From the NCBI RefSeq assembly GCF_003386865.1, contig NZ_QTUA01000001.1, forward strand, positions 1,116,001-1,180,000: a stretch of DNA of 64,000 bases, read 5' to 3'. The stretch is from Calidifontibacter indicus. Lineage in GTDB: Bacteria > Actinomycetota > Actinomycetes > Actinomycetales > Dermatophilaceae. The position numbers were made by a program, and so were the translations under genes. This document shows positions 26,256 through 33,871 of the stretch, piece after piece (position 1 is the first letter of the stretch; every line of letters starts with the position of its first letter). The notes below the pieces were generated by a model. That model was not told the DNA's origin. It searched no databases and saw nothing but the letters and a program-made list of their open reading frames with translations.

Positions 26256-26281
26256 GGTTCTGGCCGGTGGCTTTCGTGCGG

Positions 26282-26839
26282 TCAGCGTGCAGCGGTGGTG
26301 ACGCGGTCGGTGCGGCCGGTGCGGGCGAGCACTTCGGCCTGGCGGTCGGCGTCCGCGGGCACCTCCACGGGATGCGCGAAAATGCCTGGTGCGTAGGCGT
26401 GTTCGCCCCATCCGGTGACGGCGGAGTCGATCTCCTGGAGCTCGGCGTCGGTGAGGATCGCACGCTCACCCTGCGACCGGGCGAGGTCCCAGCGGTGCAC
26501 GAGCAGGTCGAATCCGTAGAACTGCGAGAGCGTCTCGCCGATCGTGGTCACCCCGAAGTGTCCTTCGTAGGTCTTGCCGCCGACGGCCGGGTCGGCGAGC
26601 AGCGCGCGGACGGAGGCGTCGTACGCGGCCCAGCGGGCGACCGGGTTGTCGCCGTCCGTCTCGGGCAGCGGGTGGCCCTGACCGGCCAGGAATTCGCGTC
26701 CGGTGTCGATCACGTGGGCCAGCACGTCGCGGGCCGACCAACCCTCGCACGGGCTGGGTGCATCCCACTCGGTGATCGTCTCGACCACCTGGGTGAACGG
26801 GTCGGCGTGGGTGGTCCAGGTCTGCAGGCTGTTCGCCAT
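26282..26839 (-). CDS. TIGR03086-family DinB-like metal-binding protein
   Basis: 185-aa four-helix-bundle protein of the mycothiol-dependent maleylpyruvate isomerase/DinB superfamily. Typical segments are CEGWSARDVLAHVIDTGREF, TIGETLSQFYGFDLLVHRWDLAR and the C-terminal AEVLARTGR. The three-histidine metal site is only partly identifiable by eye (His42 and the HRWD His). It lies 61 nt upstream of the ECF41 operon on the same strand and is divergent from an AraC regulator across 71 nt, so the AraC protein may control it (inference). The enzymatic role is unknown. Confidence 0.85.
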   Translation of the reverse strand: MANSLQTWTTHADPFTQVVETITEWDAPSPCEGWSARDVLAHVIDTGREFLAGQGHPLPETDGDNPVARWAAYDASVRALLADPAVGGKTYEGHFGVTTIGETLSQFYGFDLLVHRWDLARSQGERAILTDAELQEIDSAVTGWGEHAYAPGIFAHPVEVPADADRQAEVLARTGRTDRVTTAAR

Positions 26840-26910
26840 GGCTTCTCCTTCGTCGGGTTTCTTCGAACGTAGGCGCCCGGTCGTGGCCCGGTATTGATAA
26901 TTTCCGACAC

Positions 26911-27723
26911 ATGGGCAGAGCCGCCGACGACATCGAACGGGCGCATCTGCGTGACGCCGACGATCGATCGTTCGTCATCCACCGCTACCCGGCGCCGGAG
27001 CACCTGACCGGGCTGCTGCGGCGCTATTGGATTCCGGTGTGGGACGTGCCGCCGGGGGAGCAGGCGGTGCAGAAGGTGCTGCAGTATCCGATCTGTCTGC
27101 TCATCACGACGCCCGCCTACTCGCGTTTCGTCGGGCCCAACCGCGGCCTGGGTACGACTGTGCTGGAGGGGAGTTCGTGGGGTTTCGGGGCGATGTTCGC
27201 GCCCGCCGCCGGCGCCCTGCTGCTCGGGCGGCCGGTGCGCTCGGTGGCCGACGACCACGTCGACCTCGACTCGGTGCTGCCCGGACTCACCGCGCCACTG
27301 CTCGACGTCCTGGCAGCGGACCCCTCCGATCCACGGGCGCACGCGATCGGGCGCGCCCTCGTGGAGGAGCGGCTGGAGCGGCTGTTGCCGCTGGACGAGG
27401 AGTCGGAGTTGGTCAACACGATCGTCGAGCGGGTCGAGGCCGACGCGTCGATCACCACCGTGACCCAACTGTGTGAGTTCAGCGGTCTGCCCGAGCGCAC
27501 CTTGCAGCGGCTGTGCGCGCGACGGCTCGGACTCTCGCCGCTGTGGTTGATCCGGCGACGCCGCCTGCACGAGGCCGCCGATCGATTGCGGGACGGCGCG
27601 GGCTCGCTGGCCGACACCGCCGCCGACCTCGGCTACTGCGACCAGGCGCACTTCTCCCGCGACTTCAAGGCGTCGACCGGGATGACACCGCGGGAGTTCC
27701 TGCTGCGCAGCCGGCCGAGCTGA
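26911..27723 (+). CDS. AraC-family transcriptional regulator
   Basis: 270 aa. The N-terminal half resembles the DUF6597 sensor found in AraC proteins (FVIHRYPAPEHLTGLLRRYWIPVW). The C-terminal double HTH covers about 170-265: TVTQLCEFSGLPERTLQRLCARRLGL, then LADTAADLGYCDQAHFSRDFKASTGMTPREF. It is divergent from the TIGR03086 gene with a short shared promoter region. The ligand is unknown. Confidence 0.92.
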   Translation: MGRAADDIERAHLRDADDRSFVIHRYPAPEHLTGLLRRYWIPVWDVPPGEQAVQKVLQYPICLLITTPAYSRFVGPNRGLGTTVLEGSSWGFGAMFAPAAGALLLGRPVRSVADDHVDLDSVLPGLTAPLLDVLAADPSDPRAHAIGRALVEERLERLLPLDEESELVNTIVERVEADASITTVTQLCEFSGLPERTLQRLCARRLGLSPLWLIRRRRLHEAADRLRDGAGSLADTAADLGYCDQAHFSRDFKASTGMTPREFLLRSRPS

Positions 27724-27794
27724 CTCCTTTTGCATCTTCGCTCCGAGCTGATTGCGCATGCCCTGCCGAGGTGTTGTATGTGATTGCGGCGCAG

Positions 27795-29456
27795 TCACCC
27801 TGATCGTTCGAAGTCGATCCAGTTGTAGTCGAGGTCGTCCCAGGATCGGCGCTCGTAGGGTGGTGCGTGGGGTGCTTGTGGTGGTGGTGTGCCGGGTGGG
27901 GCTGGTCTGCGGTGGAGGGGTCTGCCGCGTTGGTCGCGGAAGACGGCCGCGCCACCGTTTCGGTCGTCGCCCTGGCCGGGGGTGATGGTGAAGTCGCCGG
28001 CGTGGAGTCGGTCGTGGTGGTGTGGGCAGAGGCTGATGAGGTTGTGCAGGTCGGTGGTGCCACCGTCGGCCCAGTGGACGATGTGATGGATTTCGATGTA
28101 GCGGTGGGTGGGGCAGCCGGGGAAGCGGCAGCCGCCGTCGCGGTCATCGACGAGGCGTCGGGTGCGTAACGGGACGATGCGTTGGGTGCGGCCGACGTTG
28201 ACGGGTGACCCGTCCTTTTCCCAGATCGGGACGAGGAGTCCGTCGCAGGTGAGTTTCGCGGCCATCGAGGGTGGGATCGCTCCGGCGCGGGTGGTCCAGG
28301 CGTGGTGGTCGGTGTCGAGGTGGAACAGCACCCGGTAGGTGTCGGCGCGTCCGGCCACATCAGCGGTGCCGGCGTGCAGGGCGCGGTCCATCGCAGCGAC
28401 GAGGGCGTCGGCGAGGGTGATGCGGGGTTTGCCAGCGGCGTCGAGTCCGGTGCCGAACAACAACCCGAGCAACTCCGGGTCGAGCGCACCCGCCGGGTCG
28501 GCCACGTCGGCCACGTCGGCTATGTCGGCTATGTCGGCTATGTCGGCTATGTCGGCTATGTCGGCCGTGCTGCTTTCGGGCTCGCCGTCGGGCATGTCGT
28601 CGGAGTCGTCACGGTCGACGTCGGTGACCTCGTCCGTGAACTCATCGTCGATGAACGCGTCCGTGAACTCGTCCGTGAACTCGGTGTCGGCGTGATCGGT
28701 GTCGGCGTGATTGGTGGTGTGGTGCTCGCAGTCGTTGTCATCGTCGCCGGTGTCGACGGTGTCGACGTCGTGGGTGTTGTGGCGGGTGGCGCCGAAGAGG
28801 AAGTCTTTGACCTCGCGGAGGGCTTGTTCGATGAGTTCGCCTTGTTCGATGCTGCCTTCGAACCGCAGGTGGTAGCGCTGGTCGGCGAACCAGGACTCCA
28901 TGCTGGCGGGCTTGGTCGCCGGGTCCGGGTCAGGAACCGCGTCCTCGTCACAGGGATCGTCGGCGGCGTCGGTGTCGTCGGTGTGGAAGGGGAATGTGCG
29001 GACGGCGCGGCCGAGTTGGCCGACGTCGGTGTGGGGTGCCAGGCGGGTGACGGCTTCTTCGTACGGGGCGGGGACGTGTCGGGCGATGATGACCAGTTGG
29101 TGGAAGGTCATCGCGGTGGTGTCGAACGCTGTCATCGCGTGTGGGAGTTCGTGGGCGCGGGAGGCGACCTGCACGATGTCTTTCGCGGCGGCCCGGGAGA
29201 CACCCGCGAAGCAGGTGAGCCAGTGTTCGGGTGAGCGGATTCCCGACCCGGCCCAATGCCTTTCTTCCAGGCTGATGCGGGTGAGGTGGACCAGGTGCCG
29301 GTAGGCGGCGGTCAGGACACCCGAGGCGGCCTCCAGGTCGTACCGGGCCGTGTTCGCGGCGTCACCCTGGGACAAGCCCGGCTGGGTGCAACCGAACGGC
29401 CGATCGGGTTGTGTCCCAACCGATCCCGCTCCTGCGAACCCCTCGTCCAGCTCCAT
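27795..29456 (-). CDS. DUF222-domain HNH endonuclease with repetitive Asp-rich insert
   Basis: 553 aa. The N-terminal DUF222 domain (about 35-230) leads to a long acidic low-complexity insert (about 245-325), then more DUF222 sequence and a C-terminal HNH nuclease: CRFPGCPTHRYIEIHHIVHW ... NLISLCPHHHDRLH, with zinc-type CxxC and the His-Asn-His catalytic set. The insert holds repeated EFTD-like units and a perfect Ala-Asp-Ile/Val repeat encoded by 9-bp DNA repeats (28497-28568). DUF222/HNH genes are multicopy in many actinobacteria and behave like mobile accessory genes; their role is unclear. ATG at 29456 lacks a strong ribosome-binding site. Confidence 0.92.
   Translation of the reverse strand: MELDEGFAGAGSVGTQPDRPFGCTQPGLSQGDAANTARYDLEAASGVLTAAYRHLVHLTRISLEERHWAGSGIRSPEHWLTCFAGVSRAAAKDIVQVASRAHELPHAMTAFDTTAMTFHQLVIIARHVPAPYEEAVTRLAPHTDVGQLGRAVRTFPFHTDDTDAADDPCDEDAVPDPDPATKPASMESWFADQRYHLRFEGSIEQGELIEQALREVKDFLFGATRHNTHDVDTVDTGDDDNDCEHHTTNHADTDHADTEFTDEFTDAFIDDEFTDEVTDVDRDDSDDMPDGEPESSTADIADIADIADIADIADVADVADPAGALDPELLGLLFGTGLDAAGKPRITLADALVAAMDRALHAGTADVAGRADTYRVLFHLDTDHHAWTTRAGAIPPSMAAKLTCDGLLVPIWEKDGSPVNVGRTQRIVPLRTRRLVDDRDGGCRFPGCPTHRYIEIHHIVHWADGGTTDLHNLISLCPHHHDRLHAGDFTITPGQGDDRNGGAAVFRDQRGRPLHRRPAPPGTPPPQAPHAPPYERRSWDDLDYNWIDFERSG
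28497..28568 (-). repeat. In-frame 9-bp tandem repeat inside the HNH gene
   Basis: Eight consecutive 9-nt units on the plus strand: two GTCGGCCAC, five GTCGGCTAT and one GTCGGCCGT. On the coding strand they read Ala-Asp-Ile five times then Ala-Asp-Val twice plus a partial unit. Because the unit is a multiple of three, gain or loss of copies keeps the frame. The five identical units point to recent slippage. Confidence 0.95.
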
Positions 29457-29525
29457 GAACAGAGTCTGCCACCCACCACCGACAACCTCCTGGCTGTGCG
29501 AGCAGCCCCTTCGTGGCGGGGAGGT

Positions 29526-30232
29526 TCAGCCGGGGCCACCGTCGGATCGTTGGCGTTCGAGCCACGCCGGCAGCGGGTTGATCGTGTCGCCGAACCAGCT
29601 CAGATCGTCGCGGTAGTCGACTTCGAATGCCTCCAGTCGGCGATCCTCGAGGATCGCGTTCGCGACCTCTCGGGTCGCAGTGACCAGCGTGAAGTCCCAG
29701 TCGATCTCGGTGGTGATGACCCAGCTCCGGTCGAGCGGCCAGATCACATTCGCCGACAGTTCCCACCCGGTCTCAATACCCGGCCAGGTCATCGAGGTTC
29801 CTGCGCGACCGGTGAACAGGTAGTAGTCGCGTCCGGGGATATGCAGCATGGCAGCGTCAGTCGGTTGCTCGTGCCAAGCGCCGTGGCCATCCCACACCCC
29901 GTAGATCAGGTCGCCGGCGCTGGCCAATGGGCGAGGACCGCCTCCAGCGTCGCCTCGGGGATCGAGCCCTCCGATGGTTCGTCGGCCCCGGGTTCGTCGG
30001 GATGCGCAACGCCCGAGATGCATTTCCATTGCACCAGCGGGTGCATGACGCAGTCGGTGGAGCGAGCTCTGTCCGACCACCGTCCGGACTCACCGACCGG
30101 GTGGAGCACGCGCACGACAGCCTCGTATCCGATCGGGAGCACGGAACCGGCCGTCGCCCAGTGGTCATGGCCGAGCAGCCGAGGAGCGAACCAATCGCCC
30201 GCTGCGCTGTCGGTCAGACGGCGAATACTCAT
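29526..30232 (-). pseudogene. Frameshifted conserved hypothetical gene
   Basis: Two overlapping frames together make one family-like protein of about 235 aa. The first (from ATG 30232) reads DWFAPRLLGHDHWATAGSVLP ... GYEAVVRVLHPVGESGRW ... VLAHWPAPAT and then stops at 29906-29908. The second continues with SAGDLIYGVWDGHGAWHE ... WPLDRSWVITTEIDWDFTLV to the stop at 29526. The switch lies near 29925-29940 and fits one missing base. The joined layout matches a common actinobacterial hypothetical family that I cannot name. Whether the indel is real or a sequence error is not decidable here. The gene lies between the HNH gene and the helicase-associated gene, all leftward. Confidence 0.7.
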
Positions 30233-30273
30233 GGATGAAGTGTGCCGCGCGGAGCGCGTGTGCACGACCGGTA

Positions 30274-32223
30274 TCAGGCGGGGCTGACGTCGGTGATCCG
30301 ATGAACGCCGATGGTGCGCACCGCGTCGCCCACCGTGCCGGTGACGCGGCCACCGTCCACACCGGTGGGGCGCAGCGTGACCCGCTTGACGTTGCCGGCG
30401 GTGTCGACATAGCCGACGCGCACCGGGAGGCCGGCGGCGGCAGCGTCCAACAGCAGGTCGACGGTCACCGCGGGGTCACCGTCGGATTCTCCTGGGGCTG
30501 AACCGTTTCGGGCGAGCAGGTCGGCGACGAAACGTTCCGCCACCGACGCGGAGACGGCGGTCGTGGTGACCGGGGCCGGCGGGCGCGGCACCGGCGCGCG
30601 GCCGGGTGCGGCGGCGGTCGAGGCGACGGTGCCCGACGCGTCCTCGGCCAGGGTGGAGTAGCCGGCGTCGCGCAGCAGGGTCAGCACTCGGGCGGCCGGC
30701 AGCCTCGACACGACGACCGTCGGTGCGATGCGCAGCAACTGCAGCGGTTCGGTGTTGCGGTCGGCGAGCAGGGCGTCGAGGAGGGCCTCGTCGTCGCTGC
30801 GCAGGTAACAGGTCGCGGCGCCGATGCGGGCCACGCCGTGTTGCCTCGCGACGTCGTCGATGAGGTAGCCGAGCGCCTGGGGCAACGGGGTGAGGCTCGC
30901 GGCGGTCAGCTGCTCGCGCAACTCGGGAGCCGTCCACCCCGTGTCCAGGCCGCGCCGCAGAGAAGTCGAGCTGAACCGGTAAACCGTTGCACCACCGCTG
31001 GATTCGATATCGGCAACGGTGCCCATCAACCGTCGCAGGTCGTCGCGCAACGGTCCGGGAGCGATCGCGGTGAGGTCGGCCTGCACCAACACGTGGTCGA
31101 GCAGGGCAGGCAGAAGAGGCTCGAGCGCGGCCTCGTCACACGCGTCGGCGAGCAGGGCTCGTCCGGCGCTGCTCAACTGGCCGTCGGCCAGCAGGCCGAG
31201 CCACTGGGCTTCGGCGAGCACGTCGGCGGAACGGGTCGGGGCACCCGGCGGCAACCGCAGCGGACGGTGCCAGCGCAGCAGATCGTCGACGTCACCGGCG
31301 TCGACCGCGACGCCGTCGCCGGCCTCCGCCACCGCGGCGAGCACATCGTGGCGACGCTGCCGCATCATCGGCCACGCGGCGCCCGCACCGAGCAGGTTCA
31401 CCGTCGTGCCTGCGGCGTCCCGGGTGCCGACGATCGAGGGCGCGCGCAGCATCGCCCACCACGCGTCGATGAGCACCGACCAGCGGTGCGCCGGCGAGGT
31501 CTCCAGCCATTCGTCGTACGCCGTCGTCGGCAGCCAGGTGGCGTCGATGTCGTGGTCGTCGGCGACCAGCCCTGCTGCGTGGGCGAGTTCGGCGACGAAG
31601 GCGACGGCCCCCTGCGTCAGGCCGAGGGCGGAGGCCAGTCGTTTGTGGTCGCGCACCGACACCCCGCCCTTGGCCATCACCCGAGGCGGGCTCTGCTGCC
31701 AGTGGGCCGCCAGCGACTCGATGCGGCGCAGCAGGTCGAGGGCGGCCTGCCCGGCATGCGCGTCGGTGACGGTCTGCTCGGCCCCTGGCCGGCCGACCGA
31801 CGGCAACTCCAGCGGTGCCGCGTCGAGGGCCCCGTTGTCGGCGAGGGCGGTGGCCCGGGGGAGCAGCAACTCGCTCACCGACCGGGTGGCCACGAGTGCA
31901 GAACCCTTGCGCCACAGGAGGGCCCGCGTCCAGAGATCGTCGGCGAAGCCGTCGACGACAGACTCCTCGACGGCCAGCCGGGCGGCAGCGGCGCGGGTGT
32001 CGCCGTCCGACACCAGCAAGGCCTCGAGCACGCGAAGGGCGTCGGCCGACAGGCTCTCGACCGCCCGCTGCACGCTCGCCCGGGAGGCGGCCCGGGCGGC
32101 CAGGCCCGAGGTGTCTACCGCGACGCCCTGCATCAGATCGGGGCGGGCCAGCACCAACTGCTGCAACTGCTCGGCCGAGCGCGAACGCACGTCGTCGGCG
32201 AGGCTGCGATTGTTCTCCGGCAC
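30274..32223 (-). CDS. Helicase-associated (XPB/Ssl2 N-terminal-like) protein
   Basis: 649 aa, resembling mycobacterial Rv0862c, the usual neighbour of the XPB helicase gene. No Walker motifs are visible. The region around 430-540 (IAPGPLRDDLRRLMGTVADIESSGGATVYRFSSTSLRRGLD ... LTPLPQALGYLIDDVARQHG) is the helicase-associated domain; the C-terminus resembles a WYL-like barrel (LRPTGVDGGRVTG ... RTIGVHRITDV). GTG at 32223 is chosen because GGCGGG precedes it and the conserved part begins at once. It probably works with the helicase at 19571 in DNA repair (inference from the family pairing). Confidence 0.88.
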   Translation of the reverse strand: MPENNRSLADDVRSRSAEQLQQLVLARPDLMQGVAVDTSGLAARAASRASVQRAVESLSADALRVLEALLVSDGDTRAAAARLAVEESVVDGFADDLWTRALLWRKGSALVATRSVSELLLPRATALADNGALDAAPLELPSVGRPGAEQTVTDAHAGQAALDLLRRIESLAAHWQQSPPRVMAKGGVSVRDHKRLASALGLTQGAVAFVAELAHAAGLVADDHDIDATWLPTTAYDEWLETSPAHRWSVLIDAWWAMLRAPSIVGTRDAAGTTVNLLGAGAAWPMMRQRRHDVLAAVAEAGDGVAVDAGDVDDLLRWHRPLRLPPGAPTRSADVLAEAQWLGLLADGQLSSAGRALLADACDEAALEPLLPALLDHVLVQADLTAIAPGPLRDDLRRLMGTVADIESSGGATVYRFSSTSLRRGLDTGWTAPELREQLTAASLTPLPQALGYLIDDVARQHGVARIGAATCYLRSDDEALLDALLADRNTEPLQLLRIAPTVVVSRLPAARVLTLLRDAGYSTLAEDASGTVASTAAAPGRAPVPRPPAPVTTTAVSASVAERFVADLLARNGSAPGESDGDPAVTVDLLLDAAAAGLPVRVGYVDTAGNVKRVTLRPTGVDGGRVTGTVGDAVRTIGVHRITDVSPA

Positions 32224-32299
32224 CCCGCCACGGTAGTCCCACCGCTTGACCCCGGGAATGCGGTGGAGACGGCGGCGATCGCGTGCCAGGCTCGAACCC

Positions 32300-32863
32300 G
32301 TGACCACCGACCCGAAGCAGAAGCTGCACACCTACCTGCGCGAGGCGCGCGAGGCGGTGCTCTGGAAGGCGGAAGGGCTGGGTGAATACGACCTGCGTCG
32401 TCCGCTCACCCGCACCGGCACGAGCATCCTCGGGCTGATCAAGCACCTGTCGCTGGTCGAGGCGTGGTACTTCGGCGCCTGTTTCGACCGGCCCTTCGAG
32501 CCGCACCTCACCGGCTGGGACGAGGGCGCCGAGGAGGAGAACGACATGTGGGCGACGGCTCAGGAGTCGAGCACCGACCTGATCGCGACCTACCGCGCCG
32601 CCATCGCCCACGCCGACGCGACCATCGAGGCCCTCGACGCGGACGCCGTCGGCCACGTGCCGTGGTGGAAAACCGGTGAGGTCACACTGCATTCGATGCT
32701 CGTGCACGTGCTGAGCGAGACCGCCCGCCATGCCGGACACGGCGACATCCTGCGCGAGGGGCTCGACGCGCGCGCCGGGATGAGCAAGGACAACACCAAT
32801 CAGGGCGACCACGACGACGATTGGTGGGCGGCGCACCGCGCGGATCGAGGCGGCCGCGCGTGA
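32300..32863 (+). CDS. DinB-family protein, C-terminus probably frameshifted
   Basis: 187-aa four-helix-bundle hydrolase-like protein. The family segments are the tract from LREAREAVLWKAEG through LSLVEAWYFG, CFDRPFEPHL, and VHVLSETARHAGHGDILRE with the metal-site His residues. GTG at 32300 begins at the conserved TTDPKQKLH. The natural end appears lost: after DDDWWAAHR this frame gives ADRGGRA and stops at 32863, whereas the +1 frame reads ARIEAAAREAAGLLEK and stops at 32888, which is what the family usually shows. The break lies in a CG run at 32837-32843. Catalytic parts are unaffected. The enzymatic role is unknown. Confidence 0.8.
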   Translation: MTTDPKQKLHTYLREAREAVLWKAEGLGEYDLRRPLTRTGTSILGLIKHLSLVEAWYFGACFDRPFEPHLTGWDEGAEEENDMWATAQESSTDLIATYRAAIAHADATIEALDADAVGHVPWWKTGEVTLHSMLVHVLSETARHAGHGDILREGLDARAGMSKDNTNQGDHDDDWWAAHRADRGGRA

Positions 32864-32928
32864 GGCCGCCGGCCTGCTCGAGAAGTGACGGGGGTGCGCG
32901 CTCGCACGCGATGTGCTTGATTGGGCGA

Positions 32929-33867
32929 ATGAGTGACGTGCGCCCGCCCAGCGGCACCCAGTGGACGTTGTCGGCCCACGACCAGGAACTCGTCGTCGTC
33001 GAGAGCGGCGGCGGCATCCGCAGCTACCGCGTCGGCGGCGAGGACGTGCTCTTCGGCTACGACGAAGCCGCGAAATGCGACGCCGGACGCGGCCAGCACC
33101 TCATCCCGTGGCCCAACCGCATCCGCGACGGCGTCTACACCTTCGCCGACAAGAAGCAGCAGTTGCCGCTCACCGAGCCGGCGCGCAACAACGCGTCGCA
33201 CGGTCTCACCCGATGGGCCAACTGGCACCTCGTCGAGCAGTCCGGCGACCGCCTCGTCGTCGGCTGTCAGCTTCTGCCGCAACCGGGTTGGGACGGCATC
33301 CTCGACCTGACGATCACCTACGAACTGACCGGCGAAGGGCTCGTCGTCACCCCGGCGGCCACCAACGCCGGCTCGGCCGCAGTGCCCTTCGGTTACGGCG
33401 CCCACCCCTACCTCACCGCGGGGGAGGAGAGCGTCGACGAGCTCCGGCTCGCCCTCCCGGCAGCCACCGTGCTCGAGGTCGACGACCGGCTCATCCCGAC
33501 CGGCACCGCCCCCGTGCCGAGCGAGTTCGACTTCCGTAGCCCGCGCCCGATCGGTGCCACCCAGTTCGACCACGCGTTCACCGATCTCACTTCGGACGGC
33601 GAGGCGGACGGCGCCCGCTGGACGATCACCGTCGCGGCCGGCGGTCGCGTCTCCTCGTTGTGGGCCGACGCGGCGGCGTACCCGTACGCGCAGGTGTTCA
33701 CCGGCGACTCCCTGCCCGGCGGCCGCAGTCGACGGACGGGTGTCGCGGTCGAACCGATGACCTGCCCGGCGAACGCGTTCGCCACCGGAGCGGCACTGGT
33801 GCTCGAGCCCGGCGCGACCTGGTCGGCTTCCTGGGGCGTGACCAGCGACGACGCTGCGGGAGAATGA
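32929..33867 (+). CDS. Aldose 1-epimerase family protein
   Basis: 312-aa beta-sandwich protein of the galactose mutarotase superfamily, converting alpha and beta anomers of sugars. Substrate and catalytic residues in family positions are Asn63-Arg64 (WPNRIRDG), His91 (SHGLTRW), His159 (GAHPYL) and a Glu in VAVEPMTCPANAF near 282. ATG at 32929 starts at the conserved region. It ends 4 nt before menD, so the two are probably co-transcribed although functionally unrelated. Confidence 0.9.
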   Translation: MSDVRPPSGTQWTLSAHDQELVVVESGGGIRSYRVGGEDVLFGYDEAAKCDAGRGQHLIPWPNRIRDGVYTFADKKQQLPLTEPARNNASHGLTRWANWHLVEQSGDRLVVGCQLLPQPGWDGILDLTITYELTGEGLVVTPAATNAGSAAVPFGYGAHPYLTAGEESVDELRLALPAATVLEVDDRLIPTGTAPVPSEFDFRSPRPIGATQFDHAFTDLTSDGEADGARWTITVAAGGRVSSLWADAAAYPYAQVFTGDSLPGGRSRRTGVAVEPMTCPANAFATGAALVLEPGATWSASWGVTSDDAAGE

Positions 33868-33871
33868 CCGC

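Noticed and set aside
28497-28568. Short tandem repeats considered as a CRISPR-like array
   Set aside because: The units are 9 bp, contiguous and without spacers, and they keep an open coding frame inside the HNH gene.
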